Shown here piece by piece: positions 57,645-64,000 of a stretch of 64,000 nt of DNA. How positions within the stretch are numbered: the first letter of the stretch is position 1; every line of letters begins with the position of its first letter. The DNA is from CAWATZ01 sp963784995 (GTDB lineage: Bacteria > Planctomycetota > Planctomycetia > Gemmatales > Gemmataceae). The DNA lies in contig CAWATZ010000003.1 in the NCBI GenBank assembly GCA_963784995.1, positions 2,108,001 to 2,172,000 of the forward strand, read 5' to 3'. Both the position numbers and the translations under genes were made by a program. The notes under the pieces were generated by a model. The model was not told the origin of the DNA and ran no database searches. It was given only the letters and a program-made list of their open reading frames with translations.

Positions 57645-58937
57645 TCATTTCTGTTTCCGAACCACCTCGGCAATTCCTCCGGGCCATTCCTTGACGTCCT
57701 GTTCCAATGCATACACCAGTTTGCGGGTCCGTTCATCCTCCTGGGCGATGGCTTCCTGCGTCTCGCCGTCGTCGAACTCGTAAACGATCAGCCGGCGTGC
57801 CGTAGGGTACTTCGCCTGAAGCTGGCGGACATCTTTCAATTCCAGCCGGCGTGTGAACCCTCCCCGGTTGGAGTCGAACGGCAGCTCGATCCAGCGCGGC
57901 GGCTGCTGGGGCGCCACGGCCAGCTGCGGATTGGCCCGGGCCCAGGCCGGGTGGGCCTGGCGGATCGCACGGGGCAGCGCGTCCGGCTTGAGGCTGCCGT
58001 AGGTCTTGCCGGCCTCGGTGCATTCCTCGTCGGTCAGCGGGAACAACATCCACACCCGGGCCGGCTTGCGCCGGGCCAGGGTGGTCAGGAACGGGATGTA
58101 ATCGTTGCCGTCGAAGGTGCCGGTGCGCGGCAGCTTGAAGCCGTAGGACGCGAACACGAACGTCAGGTCCTGTCCCAGGATGGCGTCTTCGAGCGGGTTG
58201 GGCACCTGGTCGGTCTGGATGATCTTGAGCAGGTCCTGGTGGTTGCCGGTGAAGTTCCGCATGGCCACGAGGTAATGGTTCTCCGGCTGCGGCCAGCTGC
58301 CACGGATCTCGACGGGCTGCCGTTCGCCGGGCTTTTGCAGTACCACGCCGCGGGCCACGAAGCTGGCGACCGCCTCGCCGGGCTCCAGCCGGACGGTGTA
58401 GACCTGGGGCAGGGCAGTCGGGACCACCACGGCGCTCTTGTCGCCTGCATTGGTTGGTTTGAACTTCCGCGTTTCTTTCTTGCCATCCTTTTCCGAGATC
58501 AGCTCCAGCTCCTGCAGCACCATGCCGGGCTTGTTCAGGTTCAGCTCATACTCGACCTTGCCGGTGGTTGCCTTCTGGCGAACGTAAGGCTTGCCGGCCT
58601 CGACAGCTTCATGGGTGCTTTCGAGGCGGTTGGTAAGGTTCTGCAGTTCGCGATACAGCTCCGGATTCAGCTCGCGGATCTCGACGCGGGCTTCCTTGCT
58701 GCCCAGTTTCCTGGCGGCGGCCTGGAAGGTGAGGCGCACCTGGTCCTCGGACACGTGCTTGTTGCGCACCTGGACCAGCACAAAGAGACTGGAAGGCACC
58801 GGCGGCGGAGTCGGGTCGGCCGAACGCCGGGCGAGGGACGCCGAAACAAGGACCAGGCCCAATCCGAGGATCACGGGCATCAGCCGCCATAGACGGCGTA
58901 CTGCCGGTCGATCCATTGCTGGCACGTTTCGAGACAT
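57645..58937 (-). CDS. Signal-anchored protein of the nine-gene operon (unrecognised family)
   Basis: 430 residues from the ATG at 58937 (GGAGG four bases upstream), overlapping the previous gene by 58 bases; ATG 58916 is the alternative. An N-terminal anchor (LMPVILGLGLVLVSASLA) is followed by an exported region. Segments include PSSLFVLVQVRNKHVSEDQV, a strand-rich middle (VYTVRLEPGEAVASFVARGV) and DLTFVFASYGFKLPRTGTFD, ARVWMLFPLTDEECTEAGKT. The end is charged and helical (EDERTRKLVYALEQDVKEWP). I recognise no family. Position and anchor suggest it holds the machine at the membrane outer face. Confidence 0.7.
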   Translation of the reverse strand: MSRNVPAMDRPAVRRLWRLMPVILGLGLVLVSASLARRSADPTPPPVPSSLFVLVQVRNKHVSEDQVRLTFQAAARKLGSKEARVEIRELNPELYRELQNLTNRLESTHEAVEAGKPYVRQKATTGKVEYELNLNKPGMVLQELELISEKDGKKETRKFKPTNAGDKSAVVVPTALPQVYTVRLEPGEAVASFVARGVVLQKPGERQPVEIRGSWPQPENHYLVAMRNFTGNHQDLLKIIQTDQVPNPLEDAILGQDLTFVFASYGFKLPRTGTFDGNDYIPFLTTLARRKPARVWMLFPLTDEECTEAGKTYGSLKPDALPRAIRQAHPAWARANPQLAVAPQQPPRWIELPFDSNRGGFTRRLELKDVRQLQAKYPTARRLIVYEFDDGETQEAIAQEDERTRKLVYALEQDVKEWPGGIAEVVRKQK

Positions 58938-60379
58938 TGATCCTCCTTCTCCATCAGAGAAGCGTGGGCAGGGTAGGTGTGGACGTCGCGCAGCCAGCGC
59001 TGGATGGTTTCGGCCCGGAACAGGCACTCGGACAGCAGGTGGACCTGCTGCTCCGCTTCGAGGCGCAGTTCGTCGAGGCGGAAATCTTGTTCTCGGACAA
59101 AGTCCAGGCGGGCCTTTTCGCGGTAGAGGGCTTCGAGCTGGCTTTCCCGTTCGTCGTAGCTGGCCCGGGCCTGGCAGATCAGAACCAGGGCGCGGTAACG
59201 CTCCTCCGCTGTCTGGGCCTGCTGAAACATCTGAAGCGGGCCGCGCAGGCGGGAGTCGGTCGGCAGCTCCGCAGTCGGGTTGGCCGGGAAGATCGCGGCG
59301 ACTTCGACCGGATGGGCCCCGATCAGGGGGCGATGTGTCAGCACGGCGGTCCCCACGACAGCCCCGAGGCCGACGACCACGACGGCAGCCCAGACGCTCC
59401 TGGCCAGCAGGCTTCCCTGCCCGCCGGTTTGTTCCTTCTCGAAGGGATCGGGGAGAAAGTCATCGCTGAGGCTGACGCGATCCGGGTCGTCGCGGTCGAA
59501 CGGTTCCTCGGGTTCGCGCAGCCGCTGCCGGAAGTCGCGGACAGAGTTCAGCCTGCCGGCCTCGGCATCATCGAGCAGGTTCCACACCGCCGCATAGGTG
59601 CTGGGGTCTTCGTCGCGGGTGGGAATCCGCCGCAGAACCCGGCCACGGAGCAGCCAGGCCAAGAGCCGGGCGAGCTTGCGCAGATCGGGTTGCGGATCGG
59701 CAAGGGGGTCGCCGCCCCGCTGGAGGTCGGCCAGCTTGCCCTCGTCCCACAGGTTCCGCCACTGGGTGACAAAGGGGCCCTCCTCGATCAACCAGTGCGG
59801 CAGCACGCCAAACGTCGGGGCCCGGCGAAAACCCAGGTCGGGAAGCAGGACGGTCAGGTCGGCTCCCTTGCCGGCAAGGAGAATGGCTTGCGGATTGAGC
59901 AATCCCAGGCCGCAGCCCCCGGCGTGGAGGCACACGACCAGGTCGAGGAGCCGGCACGCGAACGCATCCAGCTCCCGCAAGCGCATCTGGCGAAGCGGGC
60001 TGTCGGCCGATTGCGACCGGACCTGTTCCAGCTCGGTGCGGAATTGTTCCAGCGTTCGGACGCCGAGATCGGTGAGCGAGGCGACCTCGGCCGGGTCGGG
60101 GCCGGTCGGCCAGGTTGTCTCGAACTGCTGCGGGCCGGTCCGTGTCCAGACGGGCAGATTGCCGGGGAGCGGCGGCGGCTCGTAGTCGATGCCGTTGCCG
60201 ACCTTGTCGCGGACCAGGCCCGGCCCGCGACCCCGCGACAACCGGCAGTAAACCGTCGTCCCGACAACTCCCCAGGGGAGAGGAGTTTCCGCGGGGACGA
60301 CAGCGCTGGGCTGAGGTGGAGCGTCGGACGTGGAGGTGGACTGGAGGGGAGTTGCTGTCCCCTCCCACTCGGGAGTCAT
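58880..60379 (-). CDS. Membrane-anchored degenerate protein-kinase-like protein, first gene of the nine-gene operon
   Basis: 499 residues; GAGAGG lies eight bases upstream of the ATG. Residues about 60-270 follow a protein-kinase C-lobe outline: RLLDLVVCLHAGGCGLGLLN PQAILL occupies the place of the HRDLKPxN loop and VLLPDLGFRR that of DFG, but the catalytic Asp/Lys/Asn are missing, so it should be a pseudokinase. A membrane helix lies near 330-352 (SVWAAVVVVGLGAVVGTAVL). The exported tail (about 380-499) is a coiled-coil-like helical domain (QMFQQAQTAEERYRALVLIC, QLEALYREKARLDFVREQDF). It may receive a cytoplasmic signal and pass it to the exported partners. Confidence 0.68.
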   Translation of the reverse strand: MTPEWEGTATPLQSTSTSDAPPQPSAVVPAETPLPWGVVGTTVYCRLSRGRGPGLVRDKVGNGIDYEPPPLPGNLPVWTRTGPQQFETTWPTGPDPAEVASLTDLGVRTLEQFRTELEQVRSQSADSPLRQMRLRELDAFACRLLDLVVCLHAGGCGLGLLNPQAILLAGKGADLTVLLPDLGFRRAPTFGVLPHWLIEEGPFVTQWRNLWDEGKLADLQRGGDPLADPQPDLRKLARLLAWLLRGRVLRRIPTRDEDPSTYAAVWNLLDDAEAGRLNSVRDFRQRLREPEEPFDRDDPDRVSLSDDFLPDPFEKEQTGGQGSLLARSVWAAVVVVGLGAVVGTAVLTHRPLIGAHPVEVAAIFPANPTAELPTDSRLRGPLQMFQQAQTAEERYRALVLICQARASYDERESQLEALYREKARLDFVREQDFRLDELRLEAEQQVHLLSECLFRAETIQRWLRDVHTYPAHASLMEKEDQCLETCQQWIDRQYAVYGG

Positions 60380-60488
60380 GGATTCGCCCTCTCCGAACAG
60401 CTTTTCGGCCTGTACTCCCGTTCCATGAGAGGAATGTCAGTTATTGTCTCGCTCGTCGTGGGTTTGGTCAAGGCTCCTTGGGCAAAAG

Positions 60489-60574
60489 CCAACCCCTCCC
60501 CCCGTAGGACGGCTCTCCTGAGCCGTCCGATGTGAAGACGGCTCAGGAGAGCCGTCCTACGGGGGAGGGGTTGG
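60489..60574. repeat. CAACCCCTCC-bounded palindrome, copy 3
   Basis: CCAACCCCTCCCCCCGTAGG followed by ACGGCTCTCCTGAGCCGTC faces GACGGCTCAGGAGAGCCGTC followed by CTACGGGGGAGGGGTTGGG. The arms are complementary except for one C in the C-run. It separates the operon's upstream end from the DinB gene, so it is close to where the operon promoter should be. Confidence 0.93.
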
Positions 60575-60585
60575 GCTTGACCTTC

Positions 60586-61077
60586 TCAGAACAGTACCGG
60601 CTTGCCGAGCTTGCGGCGGACGACGGTGAACTGTCCGACGTGCATCATGGTGTGGTTGCCGACCAGGACCAGCAGCGCCCCGAGCGTGGGGGCCCACTCG
60701 GCCATCTGGCCCTTGGTGGGCTGATCCAGGTCCTTGTCCGACATCTTCTCCAGCCCGGCGATGGTCGCCTGGCGGGCCGCGTTGAACAGGGACAGGTATT
60801 GCTCCTTGGTGCCGAACCCCTTGGGCGGATCGAGCTTGGCCGTCTCCTTGCTATGTTGCTGGTTGAAGGTTTTGGCCAATGCCGGATAAACGAACACCGG
60901 CGAGGCCTCGGCCATGCCATGCTCCGAGGCGATCAGGTGGCCCAGCTGCCAGGCGATGTGGTTGGCGGCCGGCACCGGCCGGACCAGCAGGTCGGCGTCG
61001 GAGAGGTCCGCGAGGTACTTCCCGAGCAGGTCCTTGGTGCTGCTCAGCAGAGTGCGGATGCTGTCTTGTGCCCTCAT
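60586..61077 (-). CDS. DinB-family protein
   Basis: 163 residues from the ATG at 61077, with AAGGAG six bases upstream. The four-helix DinB fold is indicated by SIRTLLSSTKDLLGKYLADL, the metal-site helix NHIAWQLGHLIASEHGM, GYLSLFNAARQATIAGLEKM-type helix 3 and LVLVGNHTMMHVGQFTVVRR at the end. The three histidines (in WQLGHL, NHTMMH and the H before VGQ) fit the family's metal triad. DinB/YfiT proteins are metal-dependent transferases or thiol-linked enzymes; the substrate is unknown. Confidence 0.82.
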   Translation of the reverse strand: MRAQDSIRTLLSSTKDLLGKYLADLSDADLLVRPVPAANHIAWQLGHLIASEHGMAEASPVFVYPALAKTFNQQHSKETAKLDPPKGFGTKEQYLSLFNAARQATIAGLEKMSDKDLDQPTKGQMAEWAPTLGALLVLVGNHTMMHVGQFTVVRRKLGKPVLF

Positions 61078-61450
61078 CGTTGCTCCTTCCTTTCCTTGGG
61101 AACACAGGGATGGGCTGGGGCTATTGTAGGCGTTTTCGGACCTGCCAGCCCTGCCTGCCAATTTTTTTCGAGAGTGGCAGATGCCAGAAAGAGGCGATGG
61201 CTGTCGGAGGGGCGTCACAGAGCGACAGTTGTGCCCGTGCCTGCCATCCGGCAGGGTGTTCGGGGCCTGGCTAACTGATCGGACGATTGCCGGCCGCCAG
61301 CCGTTTTGTACAACTACCCTTGCTTGGTTCTCGCAGGAGGAGAGCCGGAGGGTCAGGTCTAGCTCAGGTGCCTTGCACCAGGGCGGCGTTGCGCCGCCCG
61401 AGCGTTTTGCCTGCCATTCGTCACAAGGAAGGCTGTTTCAGCCCCGCTTC

Positions 61451-61535
61451 CGGGAAGCGCTTGGCCAGATCTGGCCAGGGCTGGAACAACCCCGCCAACC
61501 GAGGTTCCTGGCCAGATCTGGCCAAGCGCTTCCCG
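61451..61535. repeat. Perfect 29-bp palindrome (CGGGAAGCGCTTGGCCAGA family)
   Basis: The arms at 61451-61479 and 61507-61535 are exact complements with a 27-base loop; each arm also contains its own small palindrome TGGCCAGATCTGGCCA. It lies in the divergent gap 61078-61721, which otherwise holds no recognisable gene. Confidence 0.95.
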
Positions 61536-61721
61536 GCGGGACTGTGAGCCTTCAGTGTCCCAGGTCGTGTCGTAGAGAACCTTTCGGCGCAAGCAAGGGG
61601 CAGTCCCGCCAACCGGCGGACTGCCCCAATTTTGCTTCCTGGTCGGACTTTTCGGAATCCGTAAATCGTCCTTCATACTCAGACAGCGATCCGGAATGAC
61701 GATTTGCGAAGGAGCCCTCTC

Positions 61722-63251
61722 GTGGCCGAGCCTCTCCAGTGCGTGCCGGCGGACAGCGTGATCACCGGCTGGGACTTCAGTACGGGGGCCGTCAAGTGTC
61801 TGGCCTTCGACCTCCAGGGCAAGACCCTGGCCGAGGTCCGGTTGCCCACCGACCTGTGGACGGCCGGCGGTGTCTCGGAGCTGAACCTGATGCAGCTGGA
61901 AGGCCAGGCCCGGGCCAGCACCCGGGCCATCGCGTCCCGGCTGCGCGACCTGGGGCTGCTCGCGAAGTGGGCAGCCGGCGGCATCTCGGCCACGCACCAC
62001 ACCGCCGGGCGGATCGACCGCGACGTCTGCCAGGTGCGGCGGGCCATCTGCTGGAACGATCACACCCTGGCGACGTATCACGCCCGGGGGCTGGAGCGCC
62101 TCGGCGGGCAGGAGCGCGTCAAGGAGCTGATCGGCGGCCCCTGGGCGAGCCGCTATACCCTGTCCCATCTGGTCAAGGATGAGGAAACGCTCTCGGAGGC
62201 GGACTGGAAGCGGACCACGCGAATCCTGGGGCATGGTCCGCTGGCGGCCGGGTTTCTGACCGGGAACTTCGAGGTGGCCAGCGTGTCGTCGGCCGCCTCG
62301 ACGGGGATCATGGACCTGCGCACCTGCCAGTGGCGGCGGGAGATGCTCGACGCCCTGGCGAAGCCGGAGTATCGCGATCTGGCCTGGAACCAGCTGCCGC
62401 GCATCGTCGGACAGGACGAGCCGATCGGTCCGCTGAGCCGGTCGCTGGCGGAGGAGGTCGGCCTGCAACCAGCGAACCGGCCACTGCTGTTTCCGACCTC
62501 GGACGATCAGCAGGCTGGCCTGGTCGGCGGCGGTGCGGTTGATGCCGGCCAGGTGGCGGTGATCCTGGGCAACTCGGCGGTGGTCAACAGCTCGTCGAGC
62601 CTGCTGCCGGAGTCCGGAACGCTGGACGCCATGCGCCTTAACTGGGGACCGTATCTCTGGATGCGCTGCTACAATAATGGTGCCCAGTTCCTCGATCGGA
62701 TCGTGGGCGAGCGGCCCGACTGGGAAGCGCTGGAGCGCGAGGCCCGCTCGGTGCCGGCCGGGTGCGACGGCGTTGCGGTGCTGCCGTTTGCATATCCGGA
62801 GCCGTCGCTGGGCGTCCTCAGCGAGCGCGTGCAGTGGTTCCCGGGCGAGCCGACGCGAAAGGGAGTGCAGTTCCGGGCGGCGCTGGAGGCGCTGGCGTAC
62901 CTGATCGCCCGGGGTGTGCGCGAGCACGAGGAAGCGGGGCAGAAGGTGACACGCAGCACCGTCTCCGGAGGTATTGCTCGCAGCGGCCTGATGTGCGAGG
63001 TCCTGGCGTCGGTGCTGGGCCGGCCGCTGGAGCGGCTGATGTCGTTCGAGGGGCCGGCGCTGGGGGCGGCGATCATGGCCCTGGCGGCGCTGGAGACGGT
63101 GCGGCGGTGTGAGAAGGGGATCAAGCAACCCTTCACCGTGGCGGACGCGGTCGCTTGCATGGTCAAGTTCCGCGATTCGGTCGCACCGAACCCGGCGTGG
63201 CAGAAGACGTATCAGGATGGGCTGAAGCAGTTCGAGGGGCGGTTGAGGTAG
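61722..63251 (+). CDS. FGGY-family carbohydrate kinase
   Basis: 509 residues from a GTG at 61722 that has AAGGAG seven bases upstream. Actin-fold sugar kinase features: ITGWDFSTGAVKCLAFDLQG (phosphate-1), ISATHHTAGRIDRDVCQVRR, AICWNDHTLATYHARG (the FGGY WxD motif), SSAASTGIMDLRTCQW, FPTSDDQQAGLVGGGAVDAG QVAVILGNSAVV and C-terminal STVSGGIARSGLMCEVLASV LGRPLERL. The closest general resemblance is to xylulokinase-type kinases. The sugar is not clear. It probably phosphorylates a pentose or pentitol using ATP. The gene ends inside a palindrome, whose first bases form part of the stop. Confidence 0.86.
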   Translation: MAEPLQCVPADSVITGWDFSTGAVKCLAFDLQGKTLAEVRLPTDLWTAGGVSELNLMQLEGQARASTRAIASRLRDLGLLAKWAAGGISATHHTAGRIDRDVCQVRRAICWNDHTLATYHARGLERLGGQERVKELIGGPWASRYTLSHLVKDEETLSEADWKRTTRILGHGPLAAGFLTGNFEVASVSSAASTGIMDLRTCQWRREMLDALAKPEYRDLAWNQLPRIVGQDEPIGPLSRSLAEEVGLQPANRPLLFPTSDDQQAGLVGGGAVDAGQVAVILGNSAVVNSSSSLLPESGTLDAMRLNWGPYLWMRCYNNGAQFLDRIVGERPDWEALEREARSVPAGCDGVAVLPFAYPEPSLGVLSERVQWFPGEPTRKGVQFRAALEALAYLIARGVREHEEAGQKVTRSTVSGGIARSGLMCEVLASVLGRPLERLMSFEGPALGAAIMALAALETVRRCEKGIKQPFTVADAVACMVKFRDSVAPNPAWQKTYQDGLKQFEGRLR

Positions 63252-63313
63252 CAAAGTAGTCATCACGCTCCGCGTGATGAATTCATCACGCGGAGCGTGA
63301 TGACTACTTTGCT
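63250..63313. repeat. Perfect 64-base palindrome with no loop
   Basis: The arms at 63250-63281 and 63282-63313 (AGCAAAGTAGTCATCACGCT ... and complement) meet at GAATTC without spacer. The left edge overlaps the kinase stop codon TAG. It lies between the FGGY kinase and the ABC ATPase gene and may end transcription of the former. Confidence 0.97.
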
Positions 63314-63337
63314 GGAGTGATCGTTTGGAGGACCGGA

Positions 63338-64000
63338 ATGCTGCAATTGCGTGGGGTGTCGAAGCGCTTCGGCGCCGCCGTGGTACTGGAGCCGACCGAT
63401 CTGGTAATCGAGCCGGGCCGGACCACGGTGCTGATCGGCCCCAGCGGCTGCGGCAAGTCCACCCTGCTGCGTCTCATGATCGGTCTGCTCCAGCCGGACT
63501 CGGGAACGGTCACATTCGACGGCACTCCACTACGGCCCGACAACCTGCTTCAGCTCCGCCACCGGATGGGCTACGTCATCCAGGACGGCGGCCTCTTTCC
63601 GCACCTGACCGCGCGGGGCAACGTCACGCTGATGGCCCGCTACCTGCGCTGGCCACGCCGCCGGATCGAGGAGCGCACCGCGACCCTGGCCGAGCTGACG
63701 CGCTTTCCGTGCGAGGCCCTGGAGAAGTACCCCGCCCAACTGTCCGGCGGCCAGCGGCAGCGCGTCGGCCTGATGCGGGCGCTGATGCTCGACCCGGCCG
63801 TGCTGCTGCTGGACGAGCCGATGGCCGCCCTCGATCCGCTGATCCGGTTCGATTTGCAGCAGGACCTGCGCACGATCTTTCAGGAGCTGAAGCGCACCGT
63901 CGTGCTGGTGACGCACGACATGGGCGAGGCCGGCTTCTTCGGCGATCGGGTCGTGCTGCTGGGCGAGGGGCGGATCGTCCAGCAAGGAGCGTTCGAGGAC
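63338..64000 (+). CDS. ABC transporter ATP-binding protein, osmoprotectant/glycine-betaine type (3' end outside window)
   Basis: The first 221 residues are visible. The ATG at 63338 has GGAGG eight bases upstream. It shows Walker A LIGPSGCGKSTLLRLMIGL, Q-loop YVIQDGGLFPHLTARGNV, signature YPAQLSGGQRQRVGLMRALM, Walker B VLLLDEPMAALDPLIR and switch His in VLVTHDMGEAGFFGDRVVLL. The tolerance for QDGGLFPH and the L-x-P-x-I-R spacing resemble OpuCA/ProV-type ATPases. The permease and binding protein are expected downstream but lie outside the window, so the substrate class is tentative. Confidence 0.88.
   Translation, partial: MLQLRGVSKRFGAAVVLEPTDLVIEPGRTTVLIGPSGCGKSTLLRLMIGLLQPDSGTVTFDGTPLRPDNLLQLRHRMGYVIQDGGLFPHLTARGNVTLMARYLRWPRRRIEERTATLAELTRFPCEALEKYPAQLSGGQRQRVGLMRALMLDPAVLLLDEPMAALDPLIRFDLQQDLRTIFQELKRTVVLVTHDMGEAGFFGDRVVLLGEGRIVQQGAFED

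Noticed and set aside
61359..63266. Minus-strand frame of 635 codons opposite the FGGY kinase
   Set aside because: No motifs, His/Arg/Gln-rich, while the plus strand reads as a complete sugar kinase.
1..64000. tRNA, rRNA or insertion-sequence genes
   Set aside because: No cloverleaf, rRNA-like stretch or transposase motif was found on either strand by eye; a covariance-model search would be decisive.

Overview
The window looks like a chromosomal segment of a planctomycete, most probably a Gemmataceae-type lineage. GC is high. Many proteins are planctomycete hallmarks: Ser/Thr kinases paired with ECF sigma factors, a DUF1501 protein, a cytochrome c/sulfatase-modifying-factor fusion, and secreted proteins that begin with an FRPALExLEDRxVP segment. 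No rRNA, tRNA, CRISPR array or transposase was seen. The lineage is inferred from gene content only.

Layout. 1-1.3 kb: a partial gene, a DUF5678-like gene and a duplicated 178-bp inverted-repeat element. 1.3-4.3 kb (minus): a decayed beta-helix surface-protein gene downstream of a TIGR03032-like gene. 4.5-13.5 kb (plus): an ECF sigma factor, a zinc-finger kinase, a propeller protein and a very long kinase with 21 degenerate repeats; the same kinase 5' end occurs three times. 13.6-19.3 kb (plus): an orphan MoxR-type AAA ATPase and a secreted FAD-oxidoreductase/golvesin-like/penicillin-acylase fusion. 19.6-31.4 kb (plus): a sigma factor with a small membrane protein, an SdrD-like surface protein, DUF1501, GTP-dependent PEPCK, amidohydrolase, GNAT, higBA, an SRAP protein, a cupin-like protein and a vanadium-haloperoxidase/PAP2-type protein. 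31.5-44.7 kb (minus): an antitoxin-like gene, cytochrome/FGE, an S9 peptidase, an FtsX permease, an SGNH-like protein, a STAS protein and a sigma-kinase-small protein operon. 44.9-60.4 kb (minus): a tightly packed nine-gene operon. 60.6-64 kb: DinB, an FGGY kinase and the start of an ABC ATPase gene.

The nine-gene operon is the most interesting content. At its centre is one polypeptide of about 1,510 residues that joins a dynamin-like GTPase to an Hsp70/actin-fold ATPase. Around it are a membrane-anchored degenerate kinase, a signal-anchor protein, a large soluble protein, a four-helix membrane protein, a secreted protein, a membrane-anchored coiled-coil protein, a secreted VWA protein and a LolD/MacB-like ABC ATPase. 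Several genes overlap as ATGA or GTGA, which suggests one co-translated, envelope-associated machine. The GTPase plus Hsp70-like combination recalls SrfC/SrfB of enterobacterial srfABC loci; this is a parallel in domain logic, not a demonstrated homology.

Two genome-scale oddities run through the window. First, at least a dozen unrelated families of long, often perfect palindromes (arms about 13-53 bp) sit between genes, at gene ends and, in two operon genes, in frame inside coding sequence. Second, about ten otherwise intact genes carry one- or two-base frame breaks, which look more like sequencing or assembly indels than decay, except in the beta-helix gene, which is heavily broken.
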